Positions 16,081 to 22,960 of a stretch of 22,960 nt of DNA are shown in pieces. Position 1 is the stretch's first letter. Each line of letters starts with the position of its first letter. Under the pieces are notes generated by a model that did not search any database, was not told where the DNA came from, and saw nothing but the letters and a program-made list of their open reading frames with translations. This stretch comes from a virus. The stretch covers positions 1 through 22,960 of the IMG/VR virus record IMGVR_UViG_3300010148_000128. One strand, written 5' to 3'. The translations under genes were made by a program, and so were the position numbers.

Positions 16081-16587
16081 CTAATCTCTGTGTCCATAAG
16101 GTTCTGCATCTTGACCCATAATATGAGTGCAACCACTAGGTGATTCATCACAATTTGGGTAACTATAACATGCTATGTGTGGGTCAACATATTTTATCTT
16201 TAACACTTTATACTTTATAAAAGACTTTATCATACTAGCAGGTATTTTAAACCAATAAGTATACGTAAACTCCCAATATCCCCAATTTTTATCTTCCCAA
16301 ACACCGTCGCTTACTTTAGACAAACCTCTATCTGATTGTATCTCTCTAACATAATGTTTGTATTCAACATAGTAAAACCACAATTCTAAAAATGTATCTT
16401 CTATCTTAGTTTTTTTTCTATCACTTTCATAATATTCCCAAAACATATCTTCACGATACTCACTAAAATATTTTCTGTGATAAGAAAAATCATATAGTTT
16501 ATTTGTTTTTTTTACGTGTCTATAATACCAAATTAAATTTGTTACAATACGTTTTATAAATGACATGTTCTTTTTTAATACTTTCAT
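16081..16587 (-). CDS. Aromatic-rich hypothetical protein with C-terminal Cys cluster
   Basis: The protein has 168 residues, is basic at its N terminus (MKVLKKNMSFIKRIV) and unusually rich in Tyr, Trp and Phe throughout (FWEYYESD, LELWFYYVEYKHYV, WGYWEFTYTYWFKIP). The C terminus has CYSYPNCDESPSGCTH and ends EPYGHRD; the three Cys and nearby His could bind a metal. No family is recognised. It is wedged between the helicase and DNA polymerase genes, sharing ATGA with the helicase stop and ending eight bases before the polymerase ATG, so it is probably made together with them. A replisome accessory role is a position-based guess. Confidence 0.72.
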   Translation of the reverse strand: MKVLKKNMSFIKRIVTNLIWYYRHVKKTNKLYDFSYHRKYFSEYREDMFWEYYESDRKKTKIEDTFLELWFYYVEYKHYVREIQSDRGLSKVSDGVWEDKNWGYWEFTYTYWFKIPASMIKSFIKYKVLKIKYVDPHIACYSYPNCDESPSGCTHIMGQDAEPYGHRD

Positions 16588-17807
16588 GATTCATACCTTG
16601 CTGTTTTATAATCAAATTCACTATGCACTATTCCATGCCAACCTGTCAACTTATTTTTTACTAAGTTTAAATGTCTCATAGAATCTTCTTCATCCTGACC
16701 CTCTACAGGTGGGTTCTTTGCAATCAGTATCATCAGGTCAGCTTCTGCAGCTTTTCCTGTTCTAGACCCTTCCATCATAGCTTGGTTCAGCACAACCTTA
16801 TTCTCTGCTTCTGCAGATAGTTGAGACATATAAAATATAGCACAGTTGTGCATCTTAGCAATCTGTCTTGCATGTATAGCATTTGCTTTTAATGCTTCGT
16901 CTGCTCTTGCAAAGCCACTTGTCCTAGCAAACTTATCACCCATGTCTAATACAACTACGTCAGGTTCTACAGCCTTACATACTGATTCCACCCATGCCAT
17001 ATCTTTACCTGTAGCATCTTTAATCAATAAGTTTTCTTTTATGGGTGCAAATAAATCTCTAGCCTTACTAGGGTTTTCTTTTATCTCCCATTTGTCCATA
17101 CCTGTTGCAGATGTTAGATACCTCATGCCAACTCTATGACTACCTTCTTCATTACAAAGTATCATACATTTAGCACCTTGTCTTGCAAACCCATTGACTC
17201 CTGCAATGAGACTTGCATGAAAAGATGTCTTACCTGTATTAGGTCTTGCACCTACTTCAATAAGATGTCCTGCATTAATGCCACCAATCTTACGAGCAAG
17301 TGACTCTATATTAAATGTCCATCTTGCTTCAAGGTCATTCATTGATAGTAATGTGTCAACATCTATGTCATCCCATGTGACATTAATATTAGGTATTAAA
17401 TTCTCGGAGTAAGACTCAAGAATATTTCTAATGGGTTCAAGTGTGGAAAGACTACCATTAACATAGTCAAAACCAATGTTAGCAATATCTTCACCAATAA
17501 CTTGCTGAAATAATTTAGATAGTACCTCTTGTGCAACGTCATCTCCCATTGTTTGCTCTTTTTTAATCTGATTAAACAGACCTTCAAATGCATTCTTCTG
17601 TGCAGTTGTCATAGATGGATTACCTGATACAAACAGAGCATGTATCTCATCAGGTGTAACTGACCTTTCATACTTTTGCATAGCAACATCTAATGCTTGT
17701 TTTATCTTACGAACATCTTTGCTAAACAATCTGTCAGGACACTTTGCTCCTCTGTGATTATCATAAAAATCTTTCTCCATTAAACTACGTATAAGTGCTA
17801 ATTCCAT
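16584..17807 (-). CDS. DnaB-type replicative DNA helicase
   Basis: The product is 407 residues. Residues 1-140 form an N-terminal helical region. The RecA-like motor follows: the Walker A GARPNTGKTSF at 186-196 has the ARPxxGKT form typical of DnaB, with the catalytic Glu at 220/221 (LCNEEG) and Walker B VVVLDMGD at 284-291. MSQLSAEAENK near 324 and MMEGSRTGKAAEADLMILI near 339-357 correspond to the later DnaB motifs. It would unwind DNA at the replication fork as a hexamer. The primase gene upstream is separate and overlaps it by 10 bases, whereas T7 fuses the two activities in gp4. The start has AGGAGAACCAAC upstream. Its stop overlaps the next start as ATGA. Confidence 0.93.
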   Translation of the reverse strand: MELALIRSLMEKDFYDNHRGAKCPDRLFSKDVRKIKQALDVAMQKYERSVTPDEIHALFVSGNPSMTTAQKNAFEGLFNQIKKEQTMGDDVAQEVLSKLFQQVIGEDIANIGFDYVNGSLSTLEPIRNILESYSENLIPNINVTWDDIDVDTLLSMNDLEARWTFNIESLARKIGGINAGHLIEVGARPNTGKTSFHASLIAGVNGFARQGAKCMILCNEEGSHRVGMRYLTSATGMDKWEIKENPSKARDLFAPIKENLLIKDATGKDMAWVESVCKAVEPDVVVLDMGDKFARTSGFARADEALKANAIHARQIAKMHNCAIFYMSQLSAEAENKVVLNQAMMEGSRTGKAAEADLMILIAKNPPVEGQDEEDSMRHLNLVKNKLTGWHGIVHSEFDYKTARYES

Positions 17808-18577
17808 GTTGGTTCTCCTTTTGGGGTTAATAGGTTTAAGTTTATTAAGTCTTCTTCTTTACGATATTTTAAATCATCTGTCAACCGTAAAACTTTTACT
17901 GTGTTTACATGCCCTCTTAATTCTTTTGCAAACTGCATAGTTTTGGGTAGGGCATCAGGGTCTAGTGCTATAATTGCTGTTGAGAATCGTGAGAGATACC
18001 GTTTGTGAATATCAGTAAGTGTCGTACCCAACACAGCTACCCCAACGTATACTTCACCTCCAATACATAAGGCACTCAAACAATCCTCAACAACGACTGC
18101 CACATTACCACATCCAAAGGTAAAAGGCAACCCACTATTACCATATTTTTTCCACTTAGGTAATCTCTTACCTAGTGACCTTCCTATGGCATCTACTGTC
18201 TTACCGTTCTCATGAATAGGAAACACAACTCTGTTATCTTTCACATCATGTAAGAACTCAACAGTATTACTATCTATATTCCTATCACGAAACCAATTAA
18301 GAATATAGTTATCTTTTGATTGTACAACAAATTCAGGTAACACAAACTCACCTTGCTCTTTCATTTGTCGTACACCCTTTATTTCATCTACAGACATTCT
18401 TGTTCTTGTAGTACCTTTAATATTACAAGATGCCTTATAGCAATTCCAAACAAGTGAACCCATGTTATTTGTAATAGTAAATGTATTATAACCACCACAT
18501 GTAGGACAGTTCATTCTTCTTGTTTCTCCTACAGTTATATGTATATCTTTTATAATATCATGTATATTATATATCAT
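17798..18577 (-). CDS. DNA primase with zinc finger and Toprim domain
   Basis: The protein has 259 residues, similar to the primase half of T7 gp4. Zinc ligands are C24, C27, C46 and C51 (MNCPTCGG and NCYKASC). A Toprim domain follows, with E164 in VVVEDCLSA and D206-x-D208 in IIALDPDA. The RNA-polymerase basic segment is represented by VDAIGRSLGKRLPKWKKYGN (128-147). It would make RNA primers for lagging-strand synthesis with the neighbouring helicase, which lacks its own primase domain. The start is preceded by AAAGGAAC. The stop overlaps the helicase start by 10 bases, consistent with making the two proteins in step. Confidence 0.92.
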   Translation of the reverse strand: MIYNIHDIIKDIHITVGETRRMNCPTCGGYNTFTITNNMGSLVWNCYKASCNIKGTTRTRMSVDEIKGVRQMKEQGEFVLPEFVVQSKDNYILNWFRDRNIDSNTVEFLHDVKDNRVVFPIHENGKTVDAIGRSLGKRLPKWKKYGNSGLPFTFGCGNVAVVVEDCLSALCIGGEVYVGVAVLGTTLTDIHKRYLSRFSTAIIALDPDALPKTMQFAKELRGHVNTVKVLRLTDDLKYRKEEDLINLNLLTPKGEPTWN

Positions 18578-18596
18578 TATATGTTCCTTTGTTTGG

Positions 18597-18608
18597 GCAT
18601 TTGAATGC
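18597..18608. repeat. Small inverted repeat between integrase and primase genes
   Basis: GCATT-TG-AATGC is a perfect 5-bp inverted repeat in the 45-base gap between the integrase stop and the primase start. Gaps beside integrases can contain operators or an attachment site, but the repeat is short and could be chance. No tRNA-like sequence is present next to it. Confidence 0.2.
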
Positions 18609-18622
18609 TTTTACCATGAATT

Positions 18623-19765
18623 TTAGTGGTTGTCAACATATTTTTTTCTTTCTTTTAGTGCAGAGTTAGCACTAGCATATGTATTTTTCATGTATGGCTT
18701 AACACTATTAGGGTTAGCATGACCTGTGACAGACATAATCTGACCCATAGGTACACCTGCTTCTACCATCTCTGTCGTTCCTGTCCTTCTAAAGTCCATT
18801 AACCATAGATTATCAGGTAGACCTGCCTTTCGCATTATACGTTTAGCCACCTGTGATATACGTTCTATGTTGTATGGAACATATTCCCCACTTCTATCTT
18901 TTGTATATGGTGCTACATATTTTTGAAAGCCAAAATCTTTTTCTTGTTCCACCAACATGTCAAGTAAATCCTCTTCAATAGGTAAACAAACTATAGAACG
19001 TCTTTTAGACTGTTGCAAATTTAACACACCTTTATCAAAATCGACATTAGACCACTCTAATAAACGCATATCACCTATCCTCTGACACCATTCATATGCC
19101 ATTTGTGATATTAATCCAACATTTCTATATTCAAAATCGGCATAGGCTACATCAAGAAATCTACGCATTTGTTCCTGTGTCCATACAACAGTTCTTTTGT
19201 GTGTGGACTTCATCTTAAAGGTCATAAATGGATTTGTTTCAGCATATCCCATTTCTGTTCCAAAAGAATACATTTTTTTGACTACGGCACAGATGTGGTT
19301 TGCCATAGATATGCCACGATTAAGCCACAGTTCATATAACTGTCGTGCAACTGCACCATTAAAATTTTTCAGCTTTATGTCTGATACTTTTTTATTTCGA
19401 TACATTGTTTCCATTGCAACTCGTAAAAAGTATTCATAATCTTTTTTAGTTTTAGTGCCTAATCTATTGAAATCATTAGATTTTTTATATTCGACAGACA
19501 AGCCTAGTAGTGTAGGAAACCTCTCTATAGATATGTTCTCCTCTAAATTAGAAATGTATTCGTCTATGGCATCATTAAACTCTTTAGCTTTCTGCCTTAC
19601 TTCTGACAAACTTTCTCCTAAATTAATACGTTGTACAATATTTGCATCAACATACTTTTGAGGTGGGTTATATCTATAGAAGGATTTACCACTAGCCCAA
19701 GTTTGTTGCACTACATATCTTGGCAACTTTTTGGGCTTTGGCACATTGACCGTAAAATTAGTCAT
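18623..19765 (-). CDS. int: Tyrosine recombinase / phage integrase
   Basis: The product is 380 residues from the ATG at 19765, which gives the ATGACTAA overlap type also seen at other junctions here; an in-frame ATG at 19789 is the alternative. In the longer numbering, residues 85-195 form the helical core-binding domain. The catalytic domain has R237 (CQRIGDMRLLEW), K262 (QQSKRR), R334 (MDFRRTGTTEM), H357 (VTGHANP) and the nucleophile Y366 (VKPYMK). The first His of the usual HxxR is Met331, a tolerated but less common change. The N terminus (PKPKKLPRYVVQQTW) may bind arm sites. It would integrate the phage at a host site. It lies inside the replication operon, upstream of primase. Confidence 0.92.
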   Translation of the reverse strand: MTNFTVNVPKPKKLPRYVVQQTWASGKSFYRYNPPQKYVDANIVQRINLGESLSEVRQKAKEFNDAIDEYISNLEENISIERFPTLLGLSVEYKKSNDFNRLGTKTKKDYEYFLRVAMETMYRNKKVSDIKLKNFNGAVARQLYELWLNRGISMANHICAVVKKMYSFGTEMGYAETNPFMTFKMKSTHKRTVVWTQEQMRRFLDVAYADFEYRNVGLISQMAYEWCQRIGDMRLLEWSNVDFDKGVLNLQQSKRRSIVCLPIEEDLLDMLVEQEKDFGFQKYVAPYTKDRSGEYVPYNIERISQVAKRIMRKAGLPDNLWLMDFRRTGTTEMVEAGVPMGQIMSVTGHANPNSVKPYMKNTYASANSALKERKKYVDNH

Positions 19766-20057
19766 GCATAGGTTTCCATGCAGTTTCATCTGACTCTAAC
19801 ACATAATCTGCATACCATTTTGCTGTATCACTATCAGGATTTTTCTGTGGAACAAACTTTAATGAATTATGCATATGATGTAGTAACTCATCTAACATAG
19901 ATACCTCTGACAATCGTATGTCATGACACTCAGAGATGTAATCTATTGTTTCTTTTAGCTTGTTATGTAATTGTAGAAACTTTAACCTTTGCTCCTCTGT
20001 AACAAGAATATCTTTCATATCTATATTAACCTTAAATTTACCGTTTGTATCTTTCAT
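19758..20057 (-). CDS. Hypothetical helical protein (99 aa)
   Basis: This 99-residue protein has no recognised domain. After a short N-terminal strand-like segment (GKFKVNIDMKDILV), most of it is predicted helix (EEQRLKFLQLHNKLKETIDYI; VSMLDELLHHMHNSL) with several His residues. The C terminus is DTAKWYADYVLESDETAWKPMHD. The start is supported by AAAGGAGTTAAT, where the AGG AGT TAA belongs to the end of the methyltransferase gene. The stop overlaps the integrase start by 8 bases. The position between methyltransferase and integrase might suggest an accessory or regulatory role, but no DNA-binding motif is evident. Confidence 0.65.
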   Translation of the reverse strand: MKDTNGKFKVNIDMKDILVTEEQRLKFLQLHNKLKETIDYISECHDIRLSEVSMLDELLHHMHNSLKFVPQKNPDSDTAKWYADYVLESDETAWKPMHD

Positions 20058-20058
20058 A

Positions 20059-21222
20059 TTAACTCCTTTCTGTTGTTTTTAATGCTTGTTGTCCACAAGA
20101 TATACCATCAAACATTGACATTACATCTCTTAAATCACCATCAATGCCCTTAAATATCTCATTGATGATAGATACTGTCCACCCATTGCCTATCGCTTTC
20201 ATACGATTAGACTTGGCTACAGGCATGTATGCTATTGACTTTTCTCCATCTTTTTGGTATCTACCCATAGATGTATAATCTCTAGGTAAAGTCTGTAATG
20301 ATTCCATTTCTGTAACCAATAACTTTCTCCATCTTAAATCATCTACAACTATGTTATCTTTTTGGATAGTGCTTAGACAATTCGTTTTATCATCTTGTCT
20401 AACTTCTATTTTTTCTGTGAAAGGTATTTCTAATTGGTTGTCTTTTCGTACACCAAACTTATCTAGTCTACGATTAACAATACGACCACCTTTAGGATTA
20501 AATGTGGCAACTTTAGGTTCTCTGTTCCCACCACCCATACTGTTTAAAGTGGGAGATTTCCCACTAGGTGAGTATACTCTTTTAAGTATATCATGACCTT
20601 TTATCTCAGCAGTTTCTCCTACTTGAACCATAGTTCTCTGCTTACGTTCTATACTGTTCCACCATACTGCACCATTATATCGTGCTGTTAGGCAATGTGA
20701 CTTACCATTTTTGTTAGTCATCAATGGATTGGCAATGCCATCTTCTTCTAGTATGTCACCTAAAACTATACCCTCGTCTTTAATTTTAGATGGGTCAAAT
20801 GGTATGTTTGTGATATACATTCTTACTCTATTCTGTCCACTTTTTAATGCACTATTGACAATGTGTACTTTAAAAGTATCACCTACGACATCTCGTATGG
20901 CATTGACCATAATGCTTTCATTCTCTTTGGACATTTTAACATTTTCAAGTAAGAAGTATTTAGGTTTGATTGCTTTGAGTGCATCAACGAATCTGTAGAA
21001 TAACTGTCCACTCTCTGCCTTGAAACCATCTCGTTTTCCTGCTACAGAGAATGATGTGCAAGGTGAACCTGCTAGTAGTAAATCTACATCACGATACTTA
21101 TCACTATAAACGTCAAGGTTATTTACATCACCTAGTTGTATAGTGCATGGGTGTTGGTATTGTGTTATTGCTATTGCATGTTTTTCTAATTCTGATGCAA
21201 AATAATTGTTATATTTAATCAT
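20059..21222 (-). CDS. Cytosine-C5 DNA methyltransferase, circularly permuted (motif I at the C terminus)
   Basis: The enzyme transfers a methyl group from S-adenosylmethionine to cytosine C5 in DNA. The product is 387 residues from the ATG at 21222, which has AGGAG well placed; an ATG six codons upstream has none. The protein opens with IKYNNYFASELEKHAIAITQ, which normally follows motif I. Then come motif IV (GSPCTSFS, catalytic C55), VI (LLENV, E93), VIII (QNRVRMY), a target-recognition region (~150-290), IX (LVTEMESLQTLPRDY) and X (AIGNGWTVSII). The cofactor-binding motif I, VMSMFDGISCG, appears only at residues 367-377, ten residues before the end. The two ends would join as the usual N terminus, so the gene looks circularly permuted and intact. 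It may protect phage DNA from restriction. Confidence 0.92.
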   Translation of the reverse strand: MIKYNNYFASELEKHAIAITQYQHPCTIQLGDVNNLDVYSDKYRDVDLLLAGSPCTSFSVAGKRDGFKAESGQLFYRFVDALKAIKPKYFLLENVKMSKENESIMVNAIRDVVGDTFKVHIVNSALKSGQNRVRMYITNIPFDPSKIKDEGIVLGDILEEDGIANPLMTNKNGKSHCLTARYNGAVWWNSIERKQRTMVQVGETAEIKGHDILKRVYSPSGKSPTLNSMGGGNREPKVATFNPKGGRIVNRRLDKFGVRKDNQLEIPFTEKIEVRQDDKTNCLSTIQKDNIVVDDLRWRKLLVTEMESLQTLPRDYTSMGRYQKDGEKSIAYMPVAKSNRMKAIGNGWTVSIINEIFKGIDGDLRDVMSMFDGISCGQQALKTTERS

Positions 21223-21230
21223 GTTATCTC

Positions 21231-21716
21231 CTATAACCATTGGGGTTTATCTGTGTACTTATATCTTGCAAACTTTAATTTGTCAACCCTATAAAAATTA
21301 CGATAGGCTTTTATCGGAAAAAATTCATCTGTTTTTAGTTCGTCATGTCCACTAAAACATTGTGGGTGTTTTGTGATACCTAACTCAGGTATAAACTTAG
21401 CACCTTCTCTTATATTGTACCTATGTTTAGATGCACCATGATTTTTACCATATCTGTAAGTATATTCTTCTAGCATAAAACAATAAAGAATATACGCAAA
21501 TATAAAATTATTTCTACTATGCATAGCCCACAATGTGCATGGGTGTTTCTGATGGACAGGCTTGTATAAGTTATGCTTTTCTGCATACTGTGGTGCATGA
21601 TGCCATAAAGCAGTACATAACATCTGTGACTCTTCTAATGGCATCTTGACTACATGTTGGTCACATAAAGATTTAGCAATCTTTTGTGGTGATTCTTCTA
21701 TAATAAATCTATTCAT
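21231..21716 (-). CDS. Conserved phage protein of the CDQHVVKM / EYTYRYGK type
   Basis: The protein has 161 residues and begins MNRFIIEESPQKIAKSLCDQ, followed by HVVKMPLEESQMLCTALW. It then has HQKHPCTLWAMHSRNNF, LEEYTYRYGKNHGASKHR and a C-terminal AYRNFYRVDKLKFARY and KYTDKPQWL. This pattern of conserved Cys, His, Trp and Tyr blocks recurs in proteins of many marine phages. As far as I recall, some are annotated as pyrimidine-dimer glycosylase-like, but I do not see a match to T4 endonuclease V, so no enzyme function is assigned. The start lies inside an 8-base overlap with the previous gene (ATGAATAG). The stop TAG forms part of the methyltransferase ribosome binding site. Confidence 0.8.
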   Translation of the reverse strand: MNRFIIEESPQKIAKSLCDQHVVKMPLEESQMLCTALWHHAPQYAEKHNLYKPVHQKHPCTLWAMHSRNNFIFAYILYCFMLEEYTYRYGKNHGASKHRYNIREGAKFIPELGITKHPQCFSGHDELKTDEFFPIKAYRNFYRVDKLKFARYKYTDKPQWL

Positions 21717-21882
21717 GTTCTTCTTCCTCTAGTTGTTCATTATATAGATAAAGACCAAAATCATAGCCTTGTTTATAGGCATCAGATACTCTACTGCTAT
21801 TGAAAGTTTTTCTAACACCCTCAAGCAAACCATCTGCAACACCATCTTTAAATTCTTGTAGATTTATTACTGTATCATTCAT
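21709..21882 (-). CDS. Small hypothetical protein (57 aa)
   Basis: The product is 57 residues from the ATG at 21882, chosen because it gives the same 8-base overlap with the upstream gene (ATGAATGA) as seen at neighbouring junctions; the ATG at 21894 is also in frame. The sequence is helical and charged, with FKDGVADGLLEGVRKTF, AYKQGYDFGLYLYNEQ and an acidic C-terminal EEEEHE. The YKxGYDFGxxLY part resembles short helical phage proteins, but no function is known to me. Its stop overlaps the next start by 8 bases. Confidence 0.65.
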   Translation of the reverse strand: MNDTVINLQEFKDGVADGLLEGVRKTFNSSRVSDAYKQGYDFGLYLYNEQLEEEEHE

Positions 21883-22186
21883 GTTCTCCCCCATTTCCTC
21901 TACCTAAACCTCGTTCCTTATACCAATGGTCAAAGTAAGTTGATTTACGTTTTGCTGTTTCAAAAACTGCTACAGTTATAACTATTCCAAATATAAGAAC
22001 AGTATGTATGATAGCAGTAAATCCAAATATCCACATGCCACCAAACCACATTGAGAATATAATACACCACATGTATGCTAATACTTGCATAACCATGTGT
22101 CTAACATGTAAGTCTTGAATGTTACTTAATGGATTACGTTCATAATTCATAACAACATTCCAACAATCATATATAAATTTACTCAT
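21875..22186 (-). CDS. Two-helix membrane protein
   Basis: This 103-residue protein has two hydrophobic segments, about residues 32-52 (VLAYMWCIIFSMWFGGMWIFG) and 54-74 (TAIIHTVLIFGIVITVAVFE), joined by a very short turn. They are flanked by a charged N-terminal region (YDCWNVVMNYERNPLSN) and a basic then Gly-rich C-terminal tail (HWYKERGLGRGNGG). It would sit as a hairpin in the inner membrane with both ends on one side. It directly follows the cell-wall hydrolase gene, overlapping it by 8 bases (ATGAGTAA), so a holin-like or lysis-helper role is possible. The conserved soluble N terminus argues for something other than a minimal holin. Confidence 0.7.
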   Translation of the reverse strand: MSKFIYDCWNVVMNYERNPLSNIQDLHVRHMVMQVLAYMWCIIFSMWFGGMWIFGFTAIIHTVLIFGIVITVAVFETAKRKSTYFDHWYKERGLGRGNGGEHE

Positions 22187-22610
22187 AGTTTATATCCCAT
22201 CTGTAAAATATGTGGTCATCAATTCGTGTGATATATGTTTTACTACTTGCCCATGATGGTAACACATAGTGAGCATGGTAGTGTGTAGCACCCTCAACAA
22301 AGTCATCAAGGTTGCCATAGTACACACCATGTGCAACTAACATAGCTTTATCCCATGCATGTTCATCTTTAGGTTTATCACTCTTACCATCACAATACCA
22401 ACTAAATTGACACTTGTTGCGAATAGGTATAGATGGATTCCATTTATATGTCAAGCCTTGTTTTACGACATCACATACATTATTAGGATACCTCTCGTCT
22501 CTAACCCTATTCATGGTTACTTGTGCTACTGCTATCTGTCCTATCAAAGATTGGTTTTTACTCTCGTGGTAGACATTAAGTGCTAGGCACATTAACATTT
22601 CAGCTATCAT
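22179..22610 (-). CDS. Cell wall hydrolase, SleB-like (probable endolysin)
   Basis: The protein has 143 residues, made up almost entirely of a SleB-type (Hydrolase_2) catalytic domain. E16 in ALNVYHESKNQSLIGQIAV is the expected catalytic glutamate. QVTMNRV (30-36), KCQFSWYCDG (66-75), AHGVYYG (93-99) and GATHYHAHYVLPSWA (107-121) are further family blocks. It would cut the glycan strands of peptidoglycan (lytic transglycosylase-type activity) during lysis or entry. No signal peptide precedes the domain, since the N-terminal hydrophobic helix is the domain's own first helix; export would need a holin or another route. A GGGAG ribosome binding site lies in the end of the previous gene. The neighbouring membrane protein supports a lysis cassette. 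Confidence 0.9.
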   Translation of the reverse strand: MIAEMLMCLALNVYHESKNQSLIGQIAVAQVTMNRVRDERYPNNVCDVVKQGLTYKWNPSIPIRNKCQFSWYCDGKSDKPKDEHAWDKAMLVAHGVYYGNLDDFVEGATHYHAHYVLPSWASSKTYITRIDDHIFYRWDINYE

Positions 22611-22614
22611 ATTA

Positions 22615-22806
22615 TTACTCCCATCTTTTTACTCCATTAATTTCAACCCAATAATCTTTATAGCTTGGGTGGTTTTCCAAAGCATTTAAAATGTCATCAG
22701 CTAAACGACCTATATCTACATACAGACGTTTACCATACTCTTCTACGTCTTCTTCCTCGTCGATATAATTAAATACATCTATTGTAAAATTACTTTTATT
22801 GCTCAT
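22615..22806 (-). CDS. Small acidic hypothetical protein (63 aa)
   Basis: This is a 63-residue acidic protein with FNYIDEEEDVEEYGKRLYVDI and a C-terminal HPSYKDYWVEINGVKRWE. No domain is recognised. It follows the partial gene at the right edge by one base and uses that gene's GAG GAG AAG TAA as ribosome binding site. Its own last codons (TGG GAG TAA) serve the hydrolase gene in the same way. It is probably soluble; function unknown. Confidence 0.65.
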   Translation of the reverse strand: MSNKSNFTIDVFNYIDEEEDVEEYGKRLYVDIGRLADDILNALENHPSYKDYWVEINGVKRWE

Positions 22807-22807
22807 A

Positions 22808-22960
22808 TTACTTCTCCTCTATGTATACACGTAAGTGTGTTGATTCGTCAATGCTTTGTCCATAAGATGTCAAGCCTTTGCCTTTTAGTTCTTCTTTAAT
22901 ATGCTGACCTCTGACTCGCATCTTATACTTATTAGTGTTAAGATACTTCTTCACATTGTC
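22808..22960 (-). CDS. C-terminal part of a hypothetical protein (partial, 5' end outside window)
   Basis: The frame is open from the right edge to the TAA at 22808, giving the last 50 residues. They include KKYLNTNKYKMRVRGQHIKE, a Gly/Lys turn (ELKGKGLTSYGQSIDE) and a final strand THLRVYIEEK. The composition is basic and could suit a small nucleic-acid-binding fold, but no family is recognised. Codon use and the end structure (GAG GAG AAG TAA followed by the next ATG) match its neighbours, which supports a real gene. Confidence 0.6.
   Translation of the reverse strand, partial: DNVKKYLNTNKYKMRVRGQHIKEELKGKGLTSYGQSIDESTHLRVYIEEK

Noticed and set aside
18578-18622. Attachment site or tRNA fragment beside the integrase
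   Set aside because: Only a short inverted repeat is visible and no tRNA-like sequence; attP cannot be assigned without a host sequence.
20059-21240. Methyltransferase truncated or frameshifted at its N terminus
   Set aside because: All conserved motifs are present once, the missing motif I is found intact at the C terminus in the same frame, and a good ribosome binding site supports the start.

Overview
The window looks like part of a tailed, podovirus-type phage of a marine alphaproteobacterium. The sequence is strongly AT-rich, nearly every base is coding, and genes overlap or are separated by a few bases with AAGGAG-type ribosome binding sites. The best clue to the lineage is the DNA polymerase. 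It is a family A enzyme with a DnaJ-like CxxCxGxG zinc finger inserted between its exonuclease and polymerase domains, a feature described for the SAR116 phage HMO-2011 and its relatives in SAR11 and Roseobacter hosts. The low GC favours a low-GC host such as SAR11, but that is inference.

Left arm (1-7630, + strand). The tail end of a small coiled-coil protein is followed by five tightly packed genes that look like internal virion (DNA-ejection) proteins and small partners. They are a 731-aa Gln/Asn/Ala-rich protein with 23 consecutive 11-residue units, 67-aa and 174-aa proteins that share a KGL(L/M)AR motif, a 466-aa protein, and a 1045-aa protein with Gly/Ala-rich hydrophobic segments.

Right arm (7632-22960, - strand, transcribed right to left). 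In order of transcription: a partial gene, a 63-aa protein, a SleB-type cell-wall hydrolase, a two-helix membrane protein, a 57-aa protein, a CDQHVVKM-type phage protein, a cytosine-C5 DNA methyltransferase, a 99-aa protein, a tyrosine integrase, a Toprim primase, a DnaB-type helicase, a 168-aa aromatic-rich protein, DNA polymerase, a possible ssDNA-binding protein, a PD-(D/E)XK nuclease, a T7 endonuclease I-type resolvase, a 123-aa protein, a DUF3310 protein, a 56-aa protein, B12-dependent ribonucleotide reductase (NrdJ), a T5orf172 protein, an 87-aa protein, a ribosome-modulation-factor-like protein and a MazG-like pyrophosphohydrolase. Together these form a T7-like replication, recombination and nucleotide-supply module with an integrase and a lysis gene. 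The two arms converge with a single base between their stop codons.

The most striking observation is the methyltransferase. Its conserved motif I (FDGISCG) is missing from the N terminus and sits at the very C terminus, while the protein begins with the segment that normally follows motif I, so it appears to be circularly permuted. Other points of interest are the 11-residue repeat array, the RMF-like protein, and the integrase lying inside an otherwise lytic-looking replication operon. No tRNA, CRISPR array or insertion sequence was seen. The longest stretch without a gene is about 85 bases (9018-9102), which holds a hairpin.
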